The position numbers and the translations under genes were made by a program. This document shows, piece by piece, positions 18,446 to 30,270 of a stretch of 54,840 nt of DNA. The notes under the pieces are model-generated. The model worked only from the letters and a program-made list of their open reading frames with translations, searched no databases and was not told the DNA's origin. Position 1 is the stretch's first letter. Every line of letters starts with the position of its first letter. This DNA comes from Peribacillus tepidiphilus (GTDB taxonomy: Bacteria > Bacillota > Bacilli > Bacillales > DSM-1321), in assembly GCF_009466385.1 (NCBI RefSeq), contig NZ_WIAQ01000027.1, forward strand, positions 1-54,840, given 5' to 3'.

Positions 18446-18817
18446 TTAAACCGATTTCAAAGGGAGATATTGGCGTACAACTTTTCTCATATCGTCAATA
18501 TCAAATGGTTTAGCAAAGTGTGTAAGCGCTCCAAGATCTTTCGCTTCTTGGATCATATCCAGCTCTCCGTAAGCTGTCATGATAATAACCTGAATGTTTG
18601 GGTCAATCTTTTTCATTCTCTTTAATATTTCAATTCCATCCATTCCGGGAATCTTCATATCCAAAAGCACCAAATCAGGTGAATGATTGCTTACTATATC
18701 AAGGGCTTGTATACCATTTGCAGCTTGAAAAGTCAAATAACCTTCTTTTTGAAACACTTCATTCAGTAAGATGCGGATTCCAAATTGGTCATCAACGATT
18801 AGTAACTTTTCTCCCAT
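18446..18817 (-). CDS. spo0F: Sporulation phosphorelay response regulator Spo0F
   Basis: A 123-residue stand-alone receiver domain with no output domain. Phospho-acceptor Asp53 is in [12 protein letters not shown], acidic pocket Asp9-Asp10, switch Thr in IIMTAYGE and Lys in FAKPF. It receives phosphate from sporulation kinases and passes it to Spo0B. The ATG follows AGAGGTG. A near-perfect sigma-H promoter lies at 18893-18921, matching the known sigma-H control in B. subtilis. Position between fba and ywjG is conserved. Confidence 0.97.
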   Translation of the reverse strand: MGEKLLIVDDQFGIRILLNEVFQKEGYLTFQAANGIQALDIVSNHSPDLVLLDMKIPGMDGIEILKRMKKIDPNIQVIIMTAYGELDMIQEAKDLGALTHFAKPFDIDDMRKVVRQYLPLKSV

Positions 18818-18892
18818 GTCGTCACCTCTTTTTAATTTTTCCCTTTTTAATTTTTTATATTTATTTCTTTTCTAAAAGCTCATTTACCTATT

Positions 18893-18921
18893 TAATTCTG
18901 TAATTATTAGGATAATCCTTC
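18893..18921 (-). promoter_or_regulatory. Sigma-H promoter of spo0F
   Basis: Minus strand: -35 GAAGGATTA (18913-18921) and -10 ACAGAATTA (18893-18901) with an 11-nt spacer. Both boxes fit RNAGGAWWW and RNNGAATWW exactly. Confidence 0.85.
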
Positions 18922-19042
18922 TAAAAAAATGGTTTATTTTCCAATCTCCTTCATTAAAACTCTTATTTTCCGGCGTTCTTTTATTCTTTATTAGGATGCA
19001 TTATAATTCTTGTCAAGAACAGTCAAAGAAAGGATTTGTACT

Positions 19043-19573
19043 ATGCTGAAAATTTTTTCTACACAACTACAAGGTAGCTTTAAGAAAATCCTTGATGATG
19101 AAATGAGTATTGAAGAAGCTGCCAGACTGCTTGCTCAAGGTGCCGCAGGAGATGGTAGAATTTTCATTCACGGTTTTGGTGAGATGGAAGGGATCGTTGC
19201 TGAAGCTCTATTAGGAGTTGAGCCATTTCCTCATGCATCTCCACTTTTCGTGAACGGTAAACAAGAATCTGTATCTGATGTCGACCGGGTTCTACTATTC
19301 AGCCGTTATGCCAATGATCCAGAAGCTGTAGCGCTAGCTCAACATTTACAGGAAAAAGGAATCCCTGTTGCAGCTGTTTCGACTATTCAATCCGATGAAG
19401 GGTTGCATACAGTTTGTGATATTCATATCGACCTTAAGCTGGTCAAAGGGCTAATTCCGGATGAACAAGGAAACCGAGTCGGCTTTCCTTCTCTAATGGT
19501 TGCACTATTCGCCTATTATGGAATTAAGTTTACACTTGAAGAAATATTACATGAGTTAGAAGAAGAACTGTAA
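19043..19573 (+). CDS. ywjG: DUF2529 protein YwjG
   Basis: A 176-residue soluble protein of the DUF2529/YwjG family, located between spo0F and pyrG as in B. subtilis but on the opposite strand to both. The sequence has an SIS-like feel (GRIFIHGFGEMEG near residue 40, then VDRVLLFSRYANDPEAV), suggesting a sugar-phosphate-binding fold. Function is not established. I chose the ATG at 19043 with AAAGGA upstream; an in-frame TTG lies 11 codons earlier. It converges with pyrG on a shared terminator. The extra upstream codons have no support. Confidence 0.85.
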   Translation: MLKIFSTQLQGSFKKILDDEMSIEEAARLLAQGAAGDGRIFIHGFGEMEGIVAEALLGVEPFPHASPLFVNGKQESVSDVDRVLLFSRYANDPEAVALAQHLQEKGIPVAAVSTIQSDEGLHTVCDIHIDLKLVKGLIPDEQGNRVGFPSLMVALFAYYGIKFTLEEILHELEEEL

Positions 19574-19598
19574 TAACCCAAATCTCTTATTAAAACAC

Positions 19599-19633
19599 GA
19601 GGGTGTCCCAAAATTTAGTTTTGGGACACCCTC
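19599..19633. terminator. Bidirectional terminator between ywjG and pyrG
   Basis: GAGGGTGTCCCAAAA and TTTTGGGACACCCTC form a perfect 15-bp stem with a short loop, between convergent genes. Confidence 0.95.
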
Positions 19634-19642
19634 ATTCTTGTA

Positions 19643-21343
<1,701 letters not shown>

Positions 21344-21380
21344 TTAGTTTTTCCGTATTCATCTTAAAAATTACAGAAAA

Positions 21381-21416
21381 AACAAAAACGCTCCTCTTAC
21401 AAAGGTAAGGGAGCGT
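21381..21416 (-). terminator. pyrG leader attenuator
   Basis: Minus strand ACGCTCCCTTAC (21405-21416) pairs with GTAAGAGGAGCGT, followed by TTTTTG and more T. The 5' arm contains CUCCCUU, able to pair with a run of G residues added at the 5' end of the transcript. Confidence 0.88.
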
Positions 21417-21447
21417 TAATTTTTAACAACGTGTCCTTATTTAAGGA

Positions 21448-21487
21448 GCCCAAAAATGATTCTACAAATTTCAAAATGAAAAGTCAA
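21448..21487 (-). promoter_or_regulatory. pyrG promoter with GGGC initiation
   Basis: Minus strand: TTGACT (21482-21487), 17-nt spacer, TAGAAT (21459-21464), then 7 nt to GGGC at 21451-21448. This starting sequence is the one needed for reiterative G addition when CTP is low in B. subtilis. Confidence 0.88.
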
Positions 21488-21499
21488 GCCGATAAATTA

Positions 21500-22063
21500 T
21501 TACTCTTCATCCTCGAATTCATCGGCATCCTCTTCCAAGCCGCTATCGTCGTCAAGTTCAAATTCATCTTCTTCGATGATTTCTTCTTCAAAATCGTCCT
21601 CTTCAACGATATCATCTAGAAGCTCAACATCGTCCTCTTCTTCATCTTCTTCTAGGAGAACGTCTTCATCATATTCATCAAGATCATCGAAGTCTACGAT
21701 GTCATCTTCTTCAATCACGTCGAAATCATCAAGGTCCTCATCATCCAAAATCTTTTTAGATTTTTTCTTTTTAAGCTTAATCGTATGAACCACTTCATCC
21801 TCAATTTGGTCAACAGGATACCAGCTTTTTAGTCCCCAGCGGTTTTCACCCATGCTGCTAAAACGACCGTCGATGTTTAAGTCTGTATAAAATTGAGAAA
21901 TTCGTTCATTGAGTTCTTCTTGTGTTAATTCTTGAATCCTTGCAATTTCGTCCAACAATTCTTTGAAGGGAATCGCTTGTTTTTTCTCAAGCAAGATTTC
22001 ATATGCGACTTCAATCATGGACATTTCCATAATTTCTTCTTTTGAGTATTGATTTAAACCCAA
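21500..22063 (-). CDS. rpoE: RNA polymerase delta subunit
   Basis: A 187-residue delta factor of Gram-positive RNA polymerase. The N-terminal globular HARE-type domain (about 1-90) binds the core enzyme. The C-terminal half is almost entirely Asp/Glu with a basic KKKKSKK patch near residue 95, as in B. subtilis. It promotes polymerase recycling and lowers nonspecific RNA binding. TTG at 22063 is preferred (AAAGGA 10 nt upstream; product MGLNQYSKEE resembles B. subtilis MGIKQYSQEE). A GTG three codons earlier is too near the Shine-Dalgarno. pyrG lies downstream with its own promoter. Confidence 0.95.
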   Translation of the reverse strand: MGLNQYSKEEIMEMSMIEVAYEILLEKKQAIPFKELLDEIARIQELTQEELNERISQFYTDLNIDGRFSSMGENRWGLKSWYPVDQIEDEVVHTIKLKKKKSKKILDDEDLDDFDVIEEDDIVDFDDLDEYDEDVLLEEDEEEDDVELLDDIVEEDDFEEEIIEEDEFELDDDSGLEEDADEFEDEE

Positions 22064-22202
22064 TCTCTGCACTTCCTTTCTCTATATCAAGCACCTAAAA
22101 AGCGCACAAACCATATGTAAAATAGACATATAAATCATTATAAACAATATAATCCCGTTTATGCTACCTCAAACTTTATCTTTCCAACCTTTTTACAGTT
22201 TG

Positions 22203-22382
22203 CTAATCTTTATGAATTTCCTTCTTTACTTGTTCCAACTTCCATTCTTTATACGCCATATAAAATGATATAAAAGCGAGCACAAAAAATCCAATGGAAC
22301 CTAATGATTTTTTATATAAAAACATAAATAAAATCATAAAAATAATGGCTGCGAATACATATAAAAAATTTTTGAAATTCAT
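22203..22382 (-). CDS. Small two-helix membrane protein
   Basis: A 59-residue protein with two predicted transmembrane segments (about 4-20 and 25-42) and a charged C-terminus (KEWKLEQVKKEIHKD). I chose the ATG at 22382 because GGAG sits about 10 nt upstream; the frame is open for 45 more codons upstream but that part is not protein-like. I do not recognise a family. It lies between rpoE and the icmF terminator and is probably transcribed alone. It could be an orphan small membrane protein. Confidence 0.55.
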   Translation of the reverse strand: MNFKNFLYVFAAIIFMILFMFLYKKSLGSIGFFVLAFISFYMAYKEWKLEQVKKEIHKD

Positions 22383-22569
22383 TTCGTTCCATCTCCATAG
22401 AGGAATATTCTCATTTGGTGATAAATGGTGGCTAGCTATACATTGTATCCCCGTTATGTATACATTATAAGGACTTTTCTTAAAAAATCTGTAAAAGGAA
22501 AAAATTTTTCTAGACAATGTCTATAAATTCTCGAGTTCAACTCCAGATTTCTGAATGTAAAGCCATCAT

Positions 22570-22646
22570 TTTTGAAAAATCCCGCTAGTTGGCATGATAT
22601 TCCCGCCAGTTTCGGGATTAATCCCGCGAAGCGATACGTTTTACAC
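22570..22646. repeat. 21-bp intergenic array C (core ATCCCGC)
   Basis: CCCGC recurs at 22581, 22602 and 22623, exactly 21 bp apart, in units resembling arrays at 4.1 and 35.45 kb. The tail GCGATACGTTTTACAC resembles the tail of the 35.5-kb array (AAACGTTACTTTTTACAC). Confidence 0.8.
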
Positions 22647-22689
22647 TATTTAGATCAGCACGCTTACCTCGTCCCCTTAACGGAGTCGA

Positions 22690-22730
22690 GACCAAAAAGA
22701 GTCTAATACCCTTTTTGGCATTAGACTCTC
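22690..22730 (-). terminator. Terminator of the icmF transcript
   Basis: AGAGTCTAAT (22720-22729 read on the minus strand) pairs with ATTAGACTCT (22698-22707), followed by TTTTTGG. It is about 160 bp past the icmF stop, with no gene between. CAAATGCTCGCATTC at 22741-22755 lies upstream of it. Confidence 0.8.
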
Positions 22731-22888
22731 AGACTGCTCGCAAATGCTCGCATTCAACCTCACAAACCCTGTCTAACTTTAAAGTACATTGGGTAGTTTT
22801 CATCCTCAAAATAACTCCCCTAAGTATCTTCGTCAAACATGACGTGAAAAGTAATGCTTGGTGCAGCTCGAGGTAGATTCAGATGCAA

Positions 22889-25800
22889 TCACATATTTCT
22901 GCGGTATTGACCGCCCACTTCATACAGTGCTTTCGTAATCTGGCCAAGACTTGCTACTTTCACACATTCCATAAGCTCTGCAAATATATTGCCTCCGCTT
23001 ACAGCCACTTTTTTCAATCGATCAAGAGCTAGATTGCATTGATCTTTATTTCTGGCCTGGAACTCCCTTAAGTTGGCAATTTGCCCTTCTTTCTCTTCCT
23101 TAGTGGCACGGGCCAATTCCATATTGTTCAATTCTTCCTCTGATGGAGGATTTGGATTCAAGTACGTATTTACGCCTATGATTGGAAGCTCGCCGGTATG
23201 CTTTTTCATCTCATAGAGCATTGACTCATCTTGAATTTTCCCTCTCTGATATTGTGTTTCCATTGCGCCGAGTACACCACCTCGGTCATTGATCCTATCA
23301 AATTCCTGTAACACTGCTTCTTCCACAAGGTCCGTTAATTCTTCAATGATAAAGGAGCCTTGAAGAGGGTTTTCATTTTTTGTCAATCCGTGTTCTTTTG
23401 TAATGATCATTTGGATTGCCATCGCTCTGCGTACAGAGTCTTCTGTTGGAGTCGTGATCGCTTCATCATAAGCATTCGTATGAAGAGAATTACAATGATC
23501 ATGGAGAGCCATCAGCGCCTGAAGTGTTGTACGGATATCATTAAAATCAATTTCCTGTGCATGCAGTGAACGTCCGGAAGTTTGGACATGGTATTTTAAT
23601 TTTTGACTCCGCTCATTGGCACCGTATTTATTTTTCATAACAGTTGCCCAAATACGACGTGCCACGCGGCCAATAACCGTGTATTCCGGATCTAAGCCGT
23701 TTGAGAAGAAGAATGAAAGGTTCGGTGCAAAATCATCAATATGCATGCCACGGCTTAAATAATATTCCACATACGTGAAGCCGTTTGCCAATGTAAAGGC
23801 AAGCTGAGAAATAGGGTTCGCACCCGCTTCCGCGATATGATAGCCTGAAATAGAAACAGAATAATAGTTTCGTACTTTGTTCTCAATGAAGAATTCTTGA
23901 ATATCTCCCATCATTCTTAGAGCGAATTCTGTAGAGAAGATACATGTGTTTTGCCCCTGGTCTTCCTTAAGGATATCTGCCTGTACGGTTCCACGGACGG
24001 TTTGGAGCGTGTATGCACGGACCTCGCTGAACTCTTCAGGAGTGAGGATTCTTCCAAGCTCCTCCTCTTTCTTTTTCACCTGCTGGTCAATAGCAGTGTT
24101 CATATACATCGCTAAAATGATTGGAGCCGGACCATTGATTGTCATGGATACGGACGTGGATGGATGACATAAATCAAAGCCATCATAAAGCTTCTTCATA
24201 TCATCAAGAGTACAAACGCTTACGCCGCTTTCTCCTACTTTACCGTAAATATCAGGACGATAATCCGGATCTTCACCATAAAGTGTTACTGAATCAAATG
24301 CAGTACTTAAACGCTTTGCCGAATCATCCTTAGAGAGGTAATGAAAGCGTTTGTTTGTCCGCTCCGGTGACCCTTCTCCTGCAAATTGCCGCTTTGGATC
24401 TTCTCCTTCACGTTTAAACGGGAAGACTCCAGCTGTGTAAGGGAAGTACCCAGGTGCATTTTCACGATATACCCATTTCAAGATTTCCCCGTAATCCACA
24501 TATTTCGGTAAGGCTACTTTCGGGATGCTTAATCCAGATAAACTTTTCGTTTTAAGCTCCGTAACGATTTCTTTATCACGAATTTTAGTAACAAAGCGGT
24601 CTTGAGCATATCTCGCTTTAAAACCTTCCCATTCTGCAAGGATTTTTCTAGACTCCTCAGTAAGCTTTGCTTCTGTCTGTTCTCGCAACGCTTCTAAAGA
24701 AGCAATAACTTCATCATTCGTTTCTCTTTCTTTAACTGCTTCAATCGCGCCCTCCAGCTGAAACAGCTTACGGGCGATTTTAACCTGTTCTTCTACCTTG
24801 CGATGATAGCTTCTTACTGTATCGGCTATTTCCCGCAAATAATAGCGCCGTTCACTTGGAATTATGATATTTTGCTGTTGAACCTCTGCTTCTTTTGTAA
24901 AAGAAGTTTTCCAATCCGTTCCTGCTTTTTCATTAATCTTTTCGACCAATGCAGCAAACAACGCATTAGTTCCAGGATCGTTGAATTGACTAGCAATCGT
25001 TCCATATACCGGCATTTCAGAAAACTCTTTATCAAAAAGGTTTCGGCTTCTTTGATATTGTTTTTGGACTTGTCGCTTTGCATCTTCAGAGCCTTTTCTT
25101 TCGAACTTATTGATCACAATTAGATCAGCAAAGTCAATCATATCAATTTTTTCGAGCTGTGATGGAGCTCCGAATTCACTCGTCATGACATACATCGATA
25201 CATCACAGACGTCCGTAATGCCCGCATCCCCTTGGCCGATCCCAGACGTTTCTACCACAATCAAGTCGAACCCTGCCGCTTTTACCACTGAAATAGCATC
25301 CTGAATCGCAAGGGATAGCTCACTTCTTGATAAACGGGTAGCCAGGCTTCTCATATACACGCGGTTGTTAAAGATTGCATTCATACGAATACGGTCGCCA
25401 AGAAGGGCTCCGCCTGTTTTTTGTTTAGTTGGATCTACCGACAGGATAGCCACTTTTTTTTCTGGAATTTCATTTAAGAAACGTCGGATCAATTCATCTG
25501 TCAATGAGCTTTTTCCCGCACCACCCGTTCCGGTAATTCCAACCACTGGGATTTTCTGTTCATGCTCTTTGATTTTTTCCATCAGGCTCTGTGTTGTCGC
25601 AGCCATTTCCTTCGTTACTTCTACTTTATTTTCTGCAAAGGTAATGAATTGCGCAATAGCACCGGGATCCCCTGCCTTCAGTCGATCAAAAGCATCTGTG
25701 ATTGCTTCTGAAACGGTTGAAAAATCACATTCCTCAAGCATTTGGTTAATCATACCTTGAAGACCGTAAATGCGCCCATCTTCAGGAGAAAAAATTCGAG

Positions 25801-26155
25801 CAATCCCGTAATCGTGAAGCTCCTTGATCTCCTTAGGAATAATCACCCCGCCACCGCCTCCGTAAATTCGGATGTGACTGGCTCCTCTTTCCTTCAATAA
25901 GTCATACATATACTTAAAATATTCCACATGCCCGCCTTGATACGAAGAAACCGCAATTCCCTGTACATCCTCTTGAATCGCAGCGTTCACGACTTCTTCT
26001 ACAGAACGATTGTGCCCTAGATGAATGACCTCTGCACCACTGGCTTGAAGAATCCTTCTCATAATGTTTATGGAAGCATCATGACCGTCAAACAGACTGG
26101 ATGCCGTAATAAAACGAATATGATGCTTTGGCTTATAAAACTCGATCGTTTTCAT
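22889..26155 (-). CDS. icmF: Fused isobutyryl-CoA mutase IcmF
   Basis: A 1088-residue coenzyme B12-dependent carbon-skeleton mutase interconverting isobutyryl-CoA and butyryl-CoA. Order: B12-binding domain (about 10-140, FDGHDAS with His25), MeaB-like G-protein chaperone (about 200-410, P-loop GTGGAGKSS 208-216, NKFE for GTP near 349), linker, and TIM-barrel mutase (about 540-1088). Phe591 in KRQFAG and Gln735 in GQNTCIF occupy the positions that are Tyr and Arg in methylmalonyl-CoA mutase and fit isobutyryl-CoA specificity. It is last in an operon with a TetR regulator and acyl-CoA genes. Confidence 0.97.
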   Translation of the reverse strand: MKTIEFYKPKHHIRFITASSLFDGHDASINIMRRILQASGAEVIHLGHNRSVEEVVNAAIQEDVQGIAVSSYQGGHVEYFKYMYDLLKERGASHIRIYGGGGGVIIPKEIKELHDYGIARIFSPEDGRIYGLQGMINQMLEECDFSTVSEAITDAFDRLKAGDPGAIAQFITFAENKVEVTKEMAATTQSLMEKIKEHEQKIPVVGITGTGGAGKSSLTDELIRRFLNEIPEKKVAILSVDPTKQKTGGALLGDRIRMNAIFNNRVYMRSLATRLSRSELSLAIQDAISVVKAAGFDLIVVETSGIGQGDAGITDVCDVSMYVMTSEFGAPSQLEKIDMIDFADLIVINKFERKGSEDAKRQVQKQYQRSRNLFDKEFSEMPVYGTIASQFNDPGTNALFAALVEKINEKAGTDWKTSFTKEAEVQQQNIIIPSERRYYLREIADTVRSYHRKVEEQVKIARKLFQLEGAIEAVKERETNDEVIASLEALREQTEAKLTEESRKILAEWEGFKARYAQDRFVTKIRDKEIVTELKTKSLSGLSIPKVALPKYVDYGEILKWVYRENAPGYFPYTAGVFPFKREGEDPKRQFAGEGSPERTNKRFHYLSKDDSAKRLSTAFDSVTLYGEDPDYRPDIYGKVGESGVSVCTLDDMKKLYDGFDLCHPSTSVSMTINGPAPIILAMYMNTAIDQQVKKKEEELGRILTPEEFSEVRAYTLQTVRGTVQADILKEDQGQNTCIFSTEFALRMMGDIQEFFIENKVRNYYSVSISGYHIAEAGANPISQLAFTLANGFTYVEYYLSRGMHIDDFAPNLSFFFSNGLDPEYTVIGRVARRIWATVMKNKYGANERSQKLKYHVQTSGRSLHAQEIDFNDIRTTLQALMALHDHCNSLHTNAYDEAITTPTEDSVRRAMAIQMIITKEHGLTKNENPLQGSFIIEELTDLVEEAVLQEFDRINDRGGVLGAMETQYQRGKIQDESMLYEMKKHTGELPIIGVNTYLNPNPPSEEELNNMELARATKEEKEGQIANLREFQARNKDQCNLALDRLKKVAVSGGNIFAELMECVKVASLGQITKALYEVGGQYRRNM

Positions 26156-26173
26156 CTCGCTCCCCCTTGTTCG

Positions 26174-26809
26174 TTATTTTTTTGTAACTTCTTCTCTTAG
26201 ACCATGAATTAGAAGATGAGTTTGAAGCTCTATAAATTCATCAAGGGTGTACATTTTCTGAAGCGCCCATCTTCTAAACCCCCACATCTGCCCTTGAACA
26301 AAAATGTTATGGGCAATTAATTTAAGCTGTTTTTCCGAAACTGCGAGCTCCCCGTTTTCCTTGCATTTCCTGAGCAAATGCTCGAACATACCGACCATTT
26401 CCATCTCTTTATTCAAAACGTATGGCAGGGCATCCTTTGTAAGCGATTTCGCTTCCTGATACATGACAAGGACCTCGTCCTGCATCTCATCTATGACTTT
26501 AAAATAATAGGCAATCCCTAGTTTCAAGCTTTCAATCGTACCGACATTTTGATAAAGGTCTTTTTGGAGCCGTTCTTTTACCTCATCGTAAATACTGTCA
26601 CAGACTAAATACAGGACATCTTCTTTTGTCCTGATATATTCATATAAAGTACCAATACTGAATCCTGATGCTTTAGCAATTTCACGCGTCGTTGTCCGGT
26701 GAAATCCTTTTTCTTTAAAAAGGGTGACGGCCCCTTTTATCATTTGATTCCGTCTTTTTTTTACGAGACGTTCATCTTTGACGGAAGCATGCACTTCTCT
26801 CTTCTTCAA
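26174..26809 (-). CDS. TetR-family regulator of the acyl-CoA operon
   Basis: A 211-residue TetR repressor. The N-terminal helix-turn-helix is at about residues 20-65 (FHRTTTREIAKASGFSIGTLYEYIRTKEDVL) and the rest is a helical ligand/dimerisation domain. Start is TTG with GAAGGTGG upstream. Placement between an acyl-CoA dehydrogenase and icmF suggests it senses an acyl-CoA and controls this cluster, as B. subtilis FadR does for fatty acid genes (inference). It is not obviously FadR itself. A solo copy of the repeat-element end lies just upstream (26831-26876). Confidence 0.9.
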   Translation of the reverse strand: MKKREVHASVKDERLVKKRRNQMIKGAVTLFKEKGFHRTTTREIAKASGFSIGTLYEYIRTKEDVLYLVCDSIYDEVKERLQKDLYQNVGTIESLKLGIAYYFKVIDEMQDEVLVMYQEAKSLTKDALPYVLNKEMEMVGMFEHLLRKCKENGELAVSEKQLKLIAHNIFVQGQMWGFRRWALQKMYTLDEFIELQTHLLIHGLREEVTKK

Positions 26810-26830
26810 TTCTTCACCACCTTCGTGTCA

Positions 26831-26876
26831 TTACATTACACGAAAAAAGCAACAAACCTTACGAAAACATCTTTAC
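26831..26876. repeat. Solo end of the composite repeat element
   Basis: TTACATTACACGAAAAAAGC (26831-26850), then AACAAACCTTACGAAAACAT, matches 9877-9917 (TTACATTACACGAAAAAAGC then ACCAAACTTTACGAAAACAG) with few changes. CGTGT and ACACG flanking it form a small hairpin. No inner core accompanies it. Confidence 0.75.
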
Positions 26877-26910
26877 TATAAGACAGGTTTTTTTAATGGA
26901 AATTACTCCC

Positions 26911-28053
26911 TTAATCCTTTGTAATCATACGGGAAATGACGAGTTTTTGAATCTCTTGAGTTCCTTCATAGATTTGCGTAATTTTCGCATCTCTCATAAA
27001 GCGCTCTACCGGATAATCCTTCGTATACCCATACCCGCCAAACACTTGTACAGCTTCTGTTGTTACCTTCATAGCTGTATCACCAGCGAATAATTTAGAC
27101 ATCGCAGATTCCTTGCCATAAGGAAGTCCTTCAGACTCCAGCCAAGCAGCTTGATAAGTTAAAAGACGGGCAGCTTCTACGTTTGTTGCCATATCCGCTA
27201 ATTTGAAGCCAATCCCTTGCTGGGCTGCAATTGGCTTTCCAAACTGATGGCGTTCTTTCGCATAAGCCACTGCAGCGTCTAAAGCCCCTTGAGCGATCCC
27301 GACCGCTTGGGCAGCGATACCATTTCTTCCGCCGTCTAAGGTCATCATCGCAATTTTAAAACCCTCGCCTTCTTTACCAAGGAGGTTTTCTTTTGGTACA
27401 CGGCAATCTTCAAAGATAATTTCAGTTGTAGGCGATGAACGAATGCCCAGTTTTTTCTCTTTCTTTCCTACGCTAAACCCAGGGAAGCTGCTCTCTACAA
27501 TGAATGCGCTTATTCCTTTTTGCTTAGCAGAAGGATCTGTTACGGCAAAAACGACATAAATATCGGCAATGCCTCCGTTTGTAATAAAAATCTTGGAGCC
27601 ATTTAAAATATAGTGATCGCCATCCAGTTTTGCTGTTGTTTTCATACCGCCAGCATCAGACCCTGATCCAGGCTCTGTTAATCCGTAAGCACCGATTTTT
27701 TCACCTTGAGCCATAGGACGAAGGTATTTTTGCTTTTGTTCCTCCGTACCAAATTTATAAACCGGCCAGCCCGCTAATGAAGTATGTGCTGATAGAGTAA
27801 CACCTGTTGATGCACATACTCTGGACAACTCTTCAATCGCAATACAGTAAGCTAGATAGTCACTGCCAATACCGCCATACTCTTCCGGCCAAGGAATGCC
27901 TGTCAATCCAAGCTCCGCCATTTTGTCAAAAATTTCACGGTCAAAGCGTTCTTCTTCATCACGTTCGGCTGCAGTTGGAGCCACTTCGTTTCTAGCAAAA
28001 TCGCGAACCATTTTTCTGATCATTTCATGTTCTTCAGTCAGCTTAAAATTCAT
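26911..28053 (-). CDS. Acyl-CoA dehydrogenase (short-chain type)
   Basis: A 380-residue FAD-dependent acyl-CoA dehydrogenase. The catalytic base is Glu363 in [10 protein letters not shown], and the flavin/substrate segment [14 protein letters not shown] is near residues 133-146. It is a close relative of the adjacent gene at 28077-29207, with extensive blocks in common (for example [20 protein letters not shown]), so the pair is a tandem duplication. Likely substrates are butyryl-CoA or a branched short-chain acyl-CoA; electrons would pass to ETF and FadF. The gap to the upstream gene is 23 bp. Confidence 0.93.
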   Translation of the reverse strand: MNFKLTEEHEMIRKMVRDFARNEVAPTAAERDEEERFDREIFDKMAELGLTGIPWPEEYGGIGSDYLAYCIAIEELSRVCASTGVTLSAHTSLAGWPVYKFGTEEQKQKYLRPMAQGEKIGAYGLTEPGSGSDAGGMKTTAKLDGDHYILNGSKIFITNGGIADIYVVFAVTDPSAKQKGISAFIVESSFPGFSVGKKEKKLGIRSSPTTEIIFEDCRVPKENLLGKEGEGFKIAMMTLDGGRNGIAAQAVGIAQGALDAAVAYAKERHQFGKPIAAQQGIGFKLADMATNVEAARLLTYQAAWLESEGLPYGKESAMSKLFAGDTAMKVTTEAVQVFGGYGYTKDYPVERFMRDAKITQIYEGTQEIQKLVISRMITKD

Positions 28054-28076
28054 TACGTTCCCCTGCCCTCTTAGAA

Positions 28077-29207
28077 TTAAAGATATTTATTAATCACAAT
28101 CCGTTGAATTTCACTTGTTCCTTCATAGATTTCCGTTATTTTTGCATCACGGAAATAACGTTCTACCGGGTACTCCTTTGTATATCCATAGCCGCCAAAC
28201 ACCTGTACAGCCTCAATAGAAGCTTCTACAGCGGTTCTTGATGCAAATAGCTTAGCGATCGAGGCTTCTTTCCCACATGGTTTTCCTTCTGCCCGAAGAG
28301 ACGCCGCTTGATAGACTAATAGCTTTGCAGCTTCAATGTTGGTTGCCATTTCAGCTAACTTAAAGCCAATACCTTGCTGAGCTGCAATTGGCTTTCCAAA
28401 TTGCTGGCGCTCCTTCGCATAAGCAACAGCATGACCGAAAGCTCCTTCCGCAATTCCAAGCGATTGGGCAGCAATCCCAATTCTTCCAGCATCGAGGTTT
28501 GCCATTGCAATTTTAAAGCCTTCTCCTTCTTGACCAAGCAAATTTTCAGCCGGCACTTTCATATCTTCAAACGTTAGCTGAACCGTTCGGGAGCCATGCA
28601 GACCCATTTTATGCTCGTCTTTTCCAATCAAAAATCCAGGTGTGTCTTTTTCCACGATAAAGGCAGAAACCCCTTTTGACCCCGCTTCTGGATTAGTCGA
28701 AGCAAACACAATATATACGTCAGCTTCTCCACCGTTCGTAATAAAAACTTTGGAGCCGTTAATAATATAGTGATCTCCCTCTTTTACAGCTCTTGACTTC
28801 AAGCTTGCTGCATCTGAGCCCGCACTTGGCTCTGTTAGGCAAAACGCACCCAGATACTCTCCTGCCGCAAGCTTCGGCACATACTTTTGCTTTTGTTCAT
28901 CGGTACCGAAATAAAGAATCGGGTTCGTTCCGACTGAAGTATGGACAGATAGTATGACCCCTAGCGTGGGGCTTACCTTAGAGATTTCATGAATGGCAAT
29001 AATATAGGAAACAAAGTCCATTTCTGCACCGCCGAATTTTTCCGGTACAGGAATTCCCATTAGACCGAGCTCCCCCATTTTCTTTAGAACTTCTCTAGGA
29101 AACTCTCCTTCTTCCATTTTTTCAACGAAAGGTGCGATTTCCTCCTGTGCAAAATCACGAACCATTTTTTTCATCATGGACTGTTCTTCTGTAAAACGCA
29201 GATCCAT
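28077..29207 (-). CDS. Acyl-CoA dehydrogenase (short-chain type), paralogue
   Basis: A 376-residue acyl-CoA dehydrogenase with catalytic Glu362 in [10 protein letters not shown] and the [14 protein letters not shown] motif near residue 133. It resembles Bacillus AcdA/MmgC enzymes. Having two copies in one operon suggests split substrate ranges, for example straight and branched C4-C5 acyl-CoAs (inference). ATG is preceded by GGAGG. Upstream is hbd, 133 bp away. That gap has no clear promoter or terminator. Confidence 0.93.
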   Translation of the reverse strand: MDLRFTEEQSMMKKMVRDFAQEEIAPFVEKMEEGEFPREVLKKMGELGLMGIPVPEKFGGAEMDFVSYIIAIHEISKVSPTLGVILSVHTSVGTNPILYFGTDEQKQKYVPKLAAGEYLGAFCLTEPSAGSDAASLKSRAVKEGDHYIINGSKVFITNGGEADVYIVFASTNPEAGSKGVSAFIVEKDTPGFLIGKDEHKMGLHGSRTVQLTFEDMKVPAENLLGQEGEGFKIAMANLDAGRIGIAAQSLGIAEGAFGHAVAYAKERQQFGKPIAAQQGIGFKLAEMATNIEAAKLLVYQAASLRAEGKPCGKEASIAKLFASRTAVEASIEAVQVFGGYGYTKEYPVERYFRDAKITEIYEGTSEIQRIVINKYL

Positions 29208-29340
29208 CTCCCATCCGCCTCCCTGGTGTTTTTCATCTGCAAAGTTTTAAGGGAAAGTTGCATTGATTCATACTGGACAGATTGATACGGGATACCTCGT
29301 TCCTTCTCAAATCACGACCACAGCTTATCCCTAGTACGTG

Positions 29341-30192
29341 TTATTCATACGTATAGAATCCTCTTCCAGTCTTTCTGCCGAGCCATCCAGCTTTTACATA
29401 CTTTCTTAGCAGTGGGCATGGACGATATTTGTCGTCTCCAAATCCTTCATGAAGCGTTTCCATAATATATAGGCAAGTATCTAGACCGATAAAATCAGCA
29501 AGAGTCAGTGGCCCCATCGGATGATTCATTCCTAGCTTCATCACTTCGTCAATGGCCTCTTTAGAAGCGACGCCTTCATATAACGTATAGATGGCTTCAT
29601 TAATCATTGGCATCAATATCCGATTTGAAACAAAACCTGGGAAATCGTTAACTTCTACAGGAATTTTATTGAGAGTCTTAGACATATCTTCAATTGTTTG
29701 GTAAACTTCATCCGTGGTAGCTAGTCCGCGAATGATTTCAACAAGTTTCATAACAGGAACTGGATTCATAAAATGCATCCCGATTACTTTTTCAGGACGA
29801 TTGGTTGCAGCTGCAATTTCTGTGATAGGAAGCGATGATGTGTTTGTTGCAAGAATGGCATGTTCTGGAGCTATTTTATCTAAATCTGCAAAAAGTCTTG
29901 ATTTGATCTCCATATTTTCAACAGCGGCCTCGATAACCAAATCTACATCTGCTGCGTTTTGAAGATCAGTAGACGACGTTAAAAGAGAAAGTGTTTTGTC
30001 TTTTTCATCCTCCGTCATTTTTCCTTTATCTACCTGTCTGGTGAGGTTTTTCTTAATGACACTAAGTCCTCGTTCAACGAATTCTTCTTTTAAATCATGT
30101 AAAAAAACATGATAGCCCGCCATTGCACAAACTTGTGCAATCCCAGAGCCCATTTGACCTGCACCAATGACCATAACCTTTTGAATACTCAA
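29341..30192 (-). CDS. 3-hydroxybutyryl-CoA dehydrogenase
   Basis: A 283-residue NAD(P)-dependent dehydrogenase oxidising 3-hydroxyacyl-CoA to 3-ketoacyl-CoA (B. subtilis MmgB-like). The Rossmann motif GAGQMGSG is at the N-terminus, the catalytic His is in GMHFMNPVP, and a C-terminal helical domain follows. I chose TTG at 30192 with GAGGGG 8 nt upstream, giving [12 protein letters not shown]; an in-frame codon 12 residues earlier is less likely. It lies 78 bp after the thiolase gene in the same operon. Confidence 0.94.
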   Translation of the reverse strand: MSIQKVMVIGAGQMGSGIAQVCAMAGYHVFLHDLKEEFVERGLSVIKKNLTRQVDKGKMTEDEKDKTLSLLTSSTDLQNAADVDLVIEAAVENMEIKSRLFADLDKIAPEHAILATNTSSLPITEIAAATNRPEKVIGMHFMNPVPVMKLVEIIRGLATTDEVYQTIEDMSKTLNKIPVEVNDFPGFVSNRILMPMINEAIYTLYEGVASKEAIDEVMKLGMNHPMGPLTLADFIGLDTCLYIMETLHEGFGDDKYRPCPLLRKYVKAGWLGRKTGRGFYTYE

Positions 30193-30270
30193 CGTGATCC
30201 CCTCTTTCTTATATGAAAGGAGCTGCATAGAAAAGCGGAAATTGAAAAGCAGCCCCTGCTTATGAACAAA

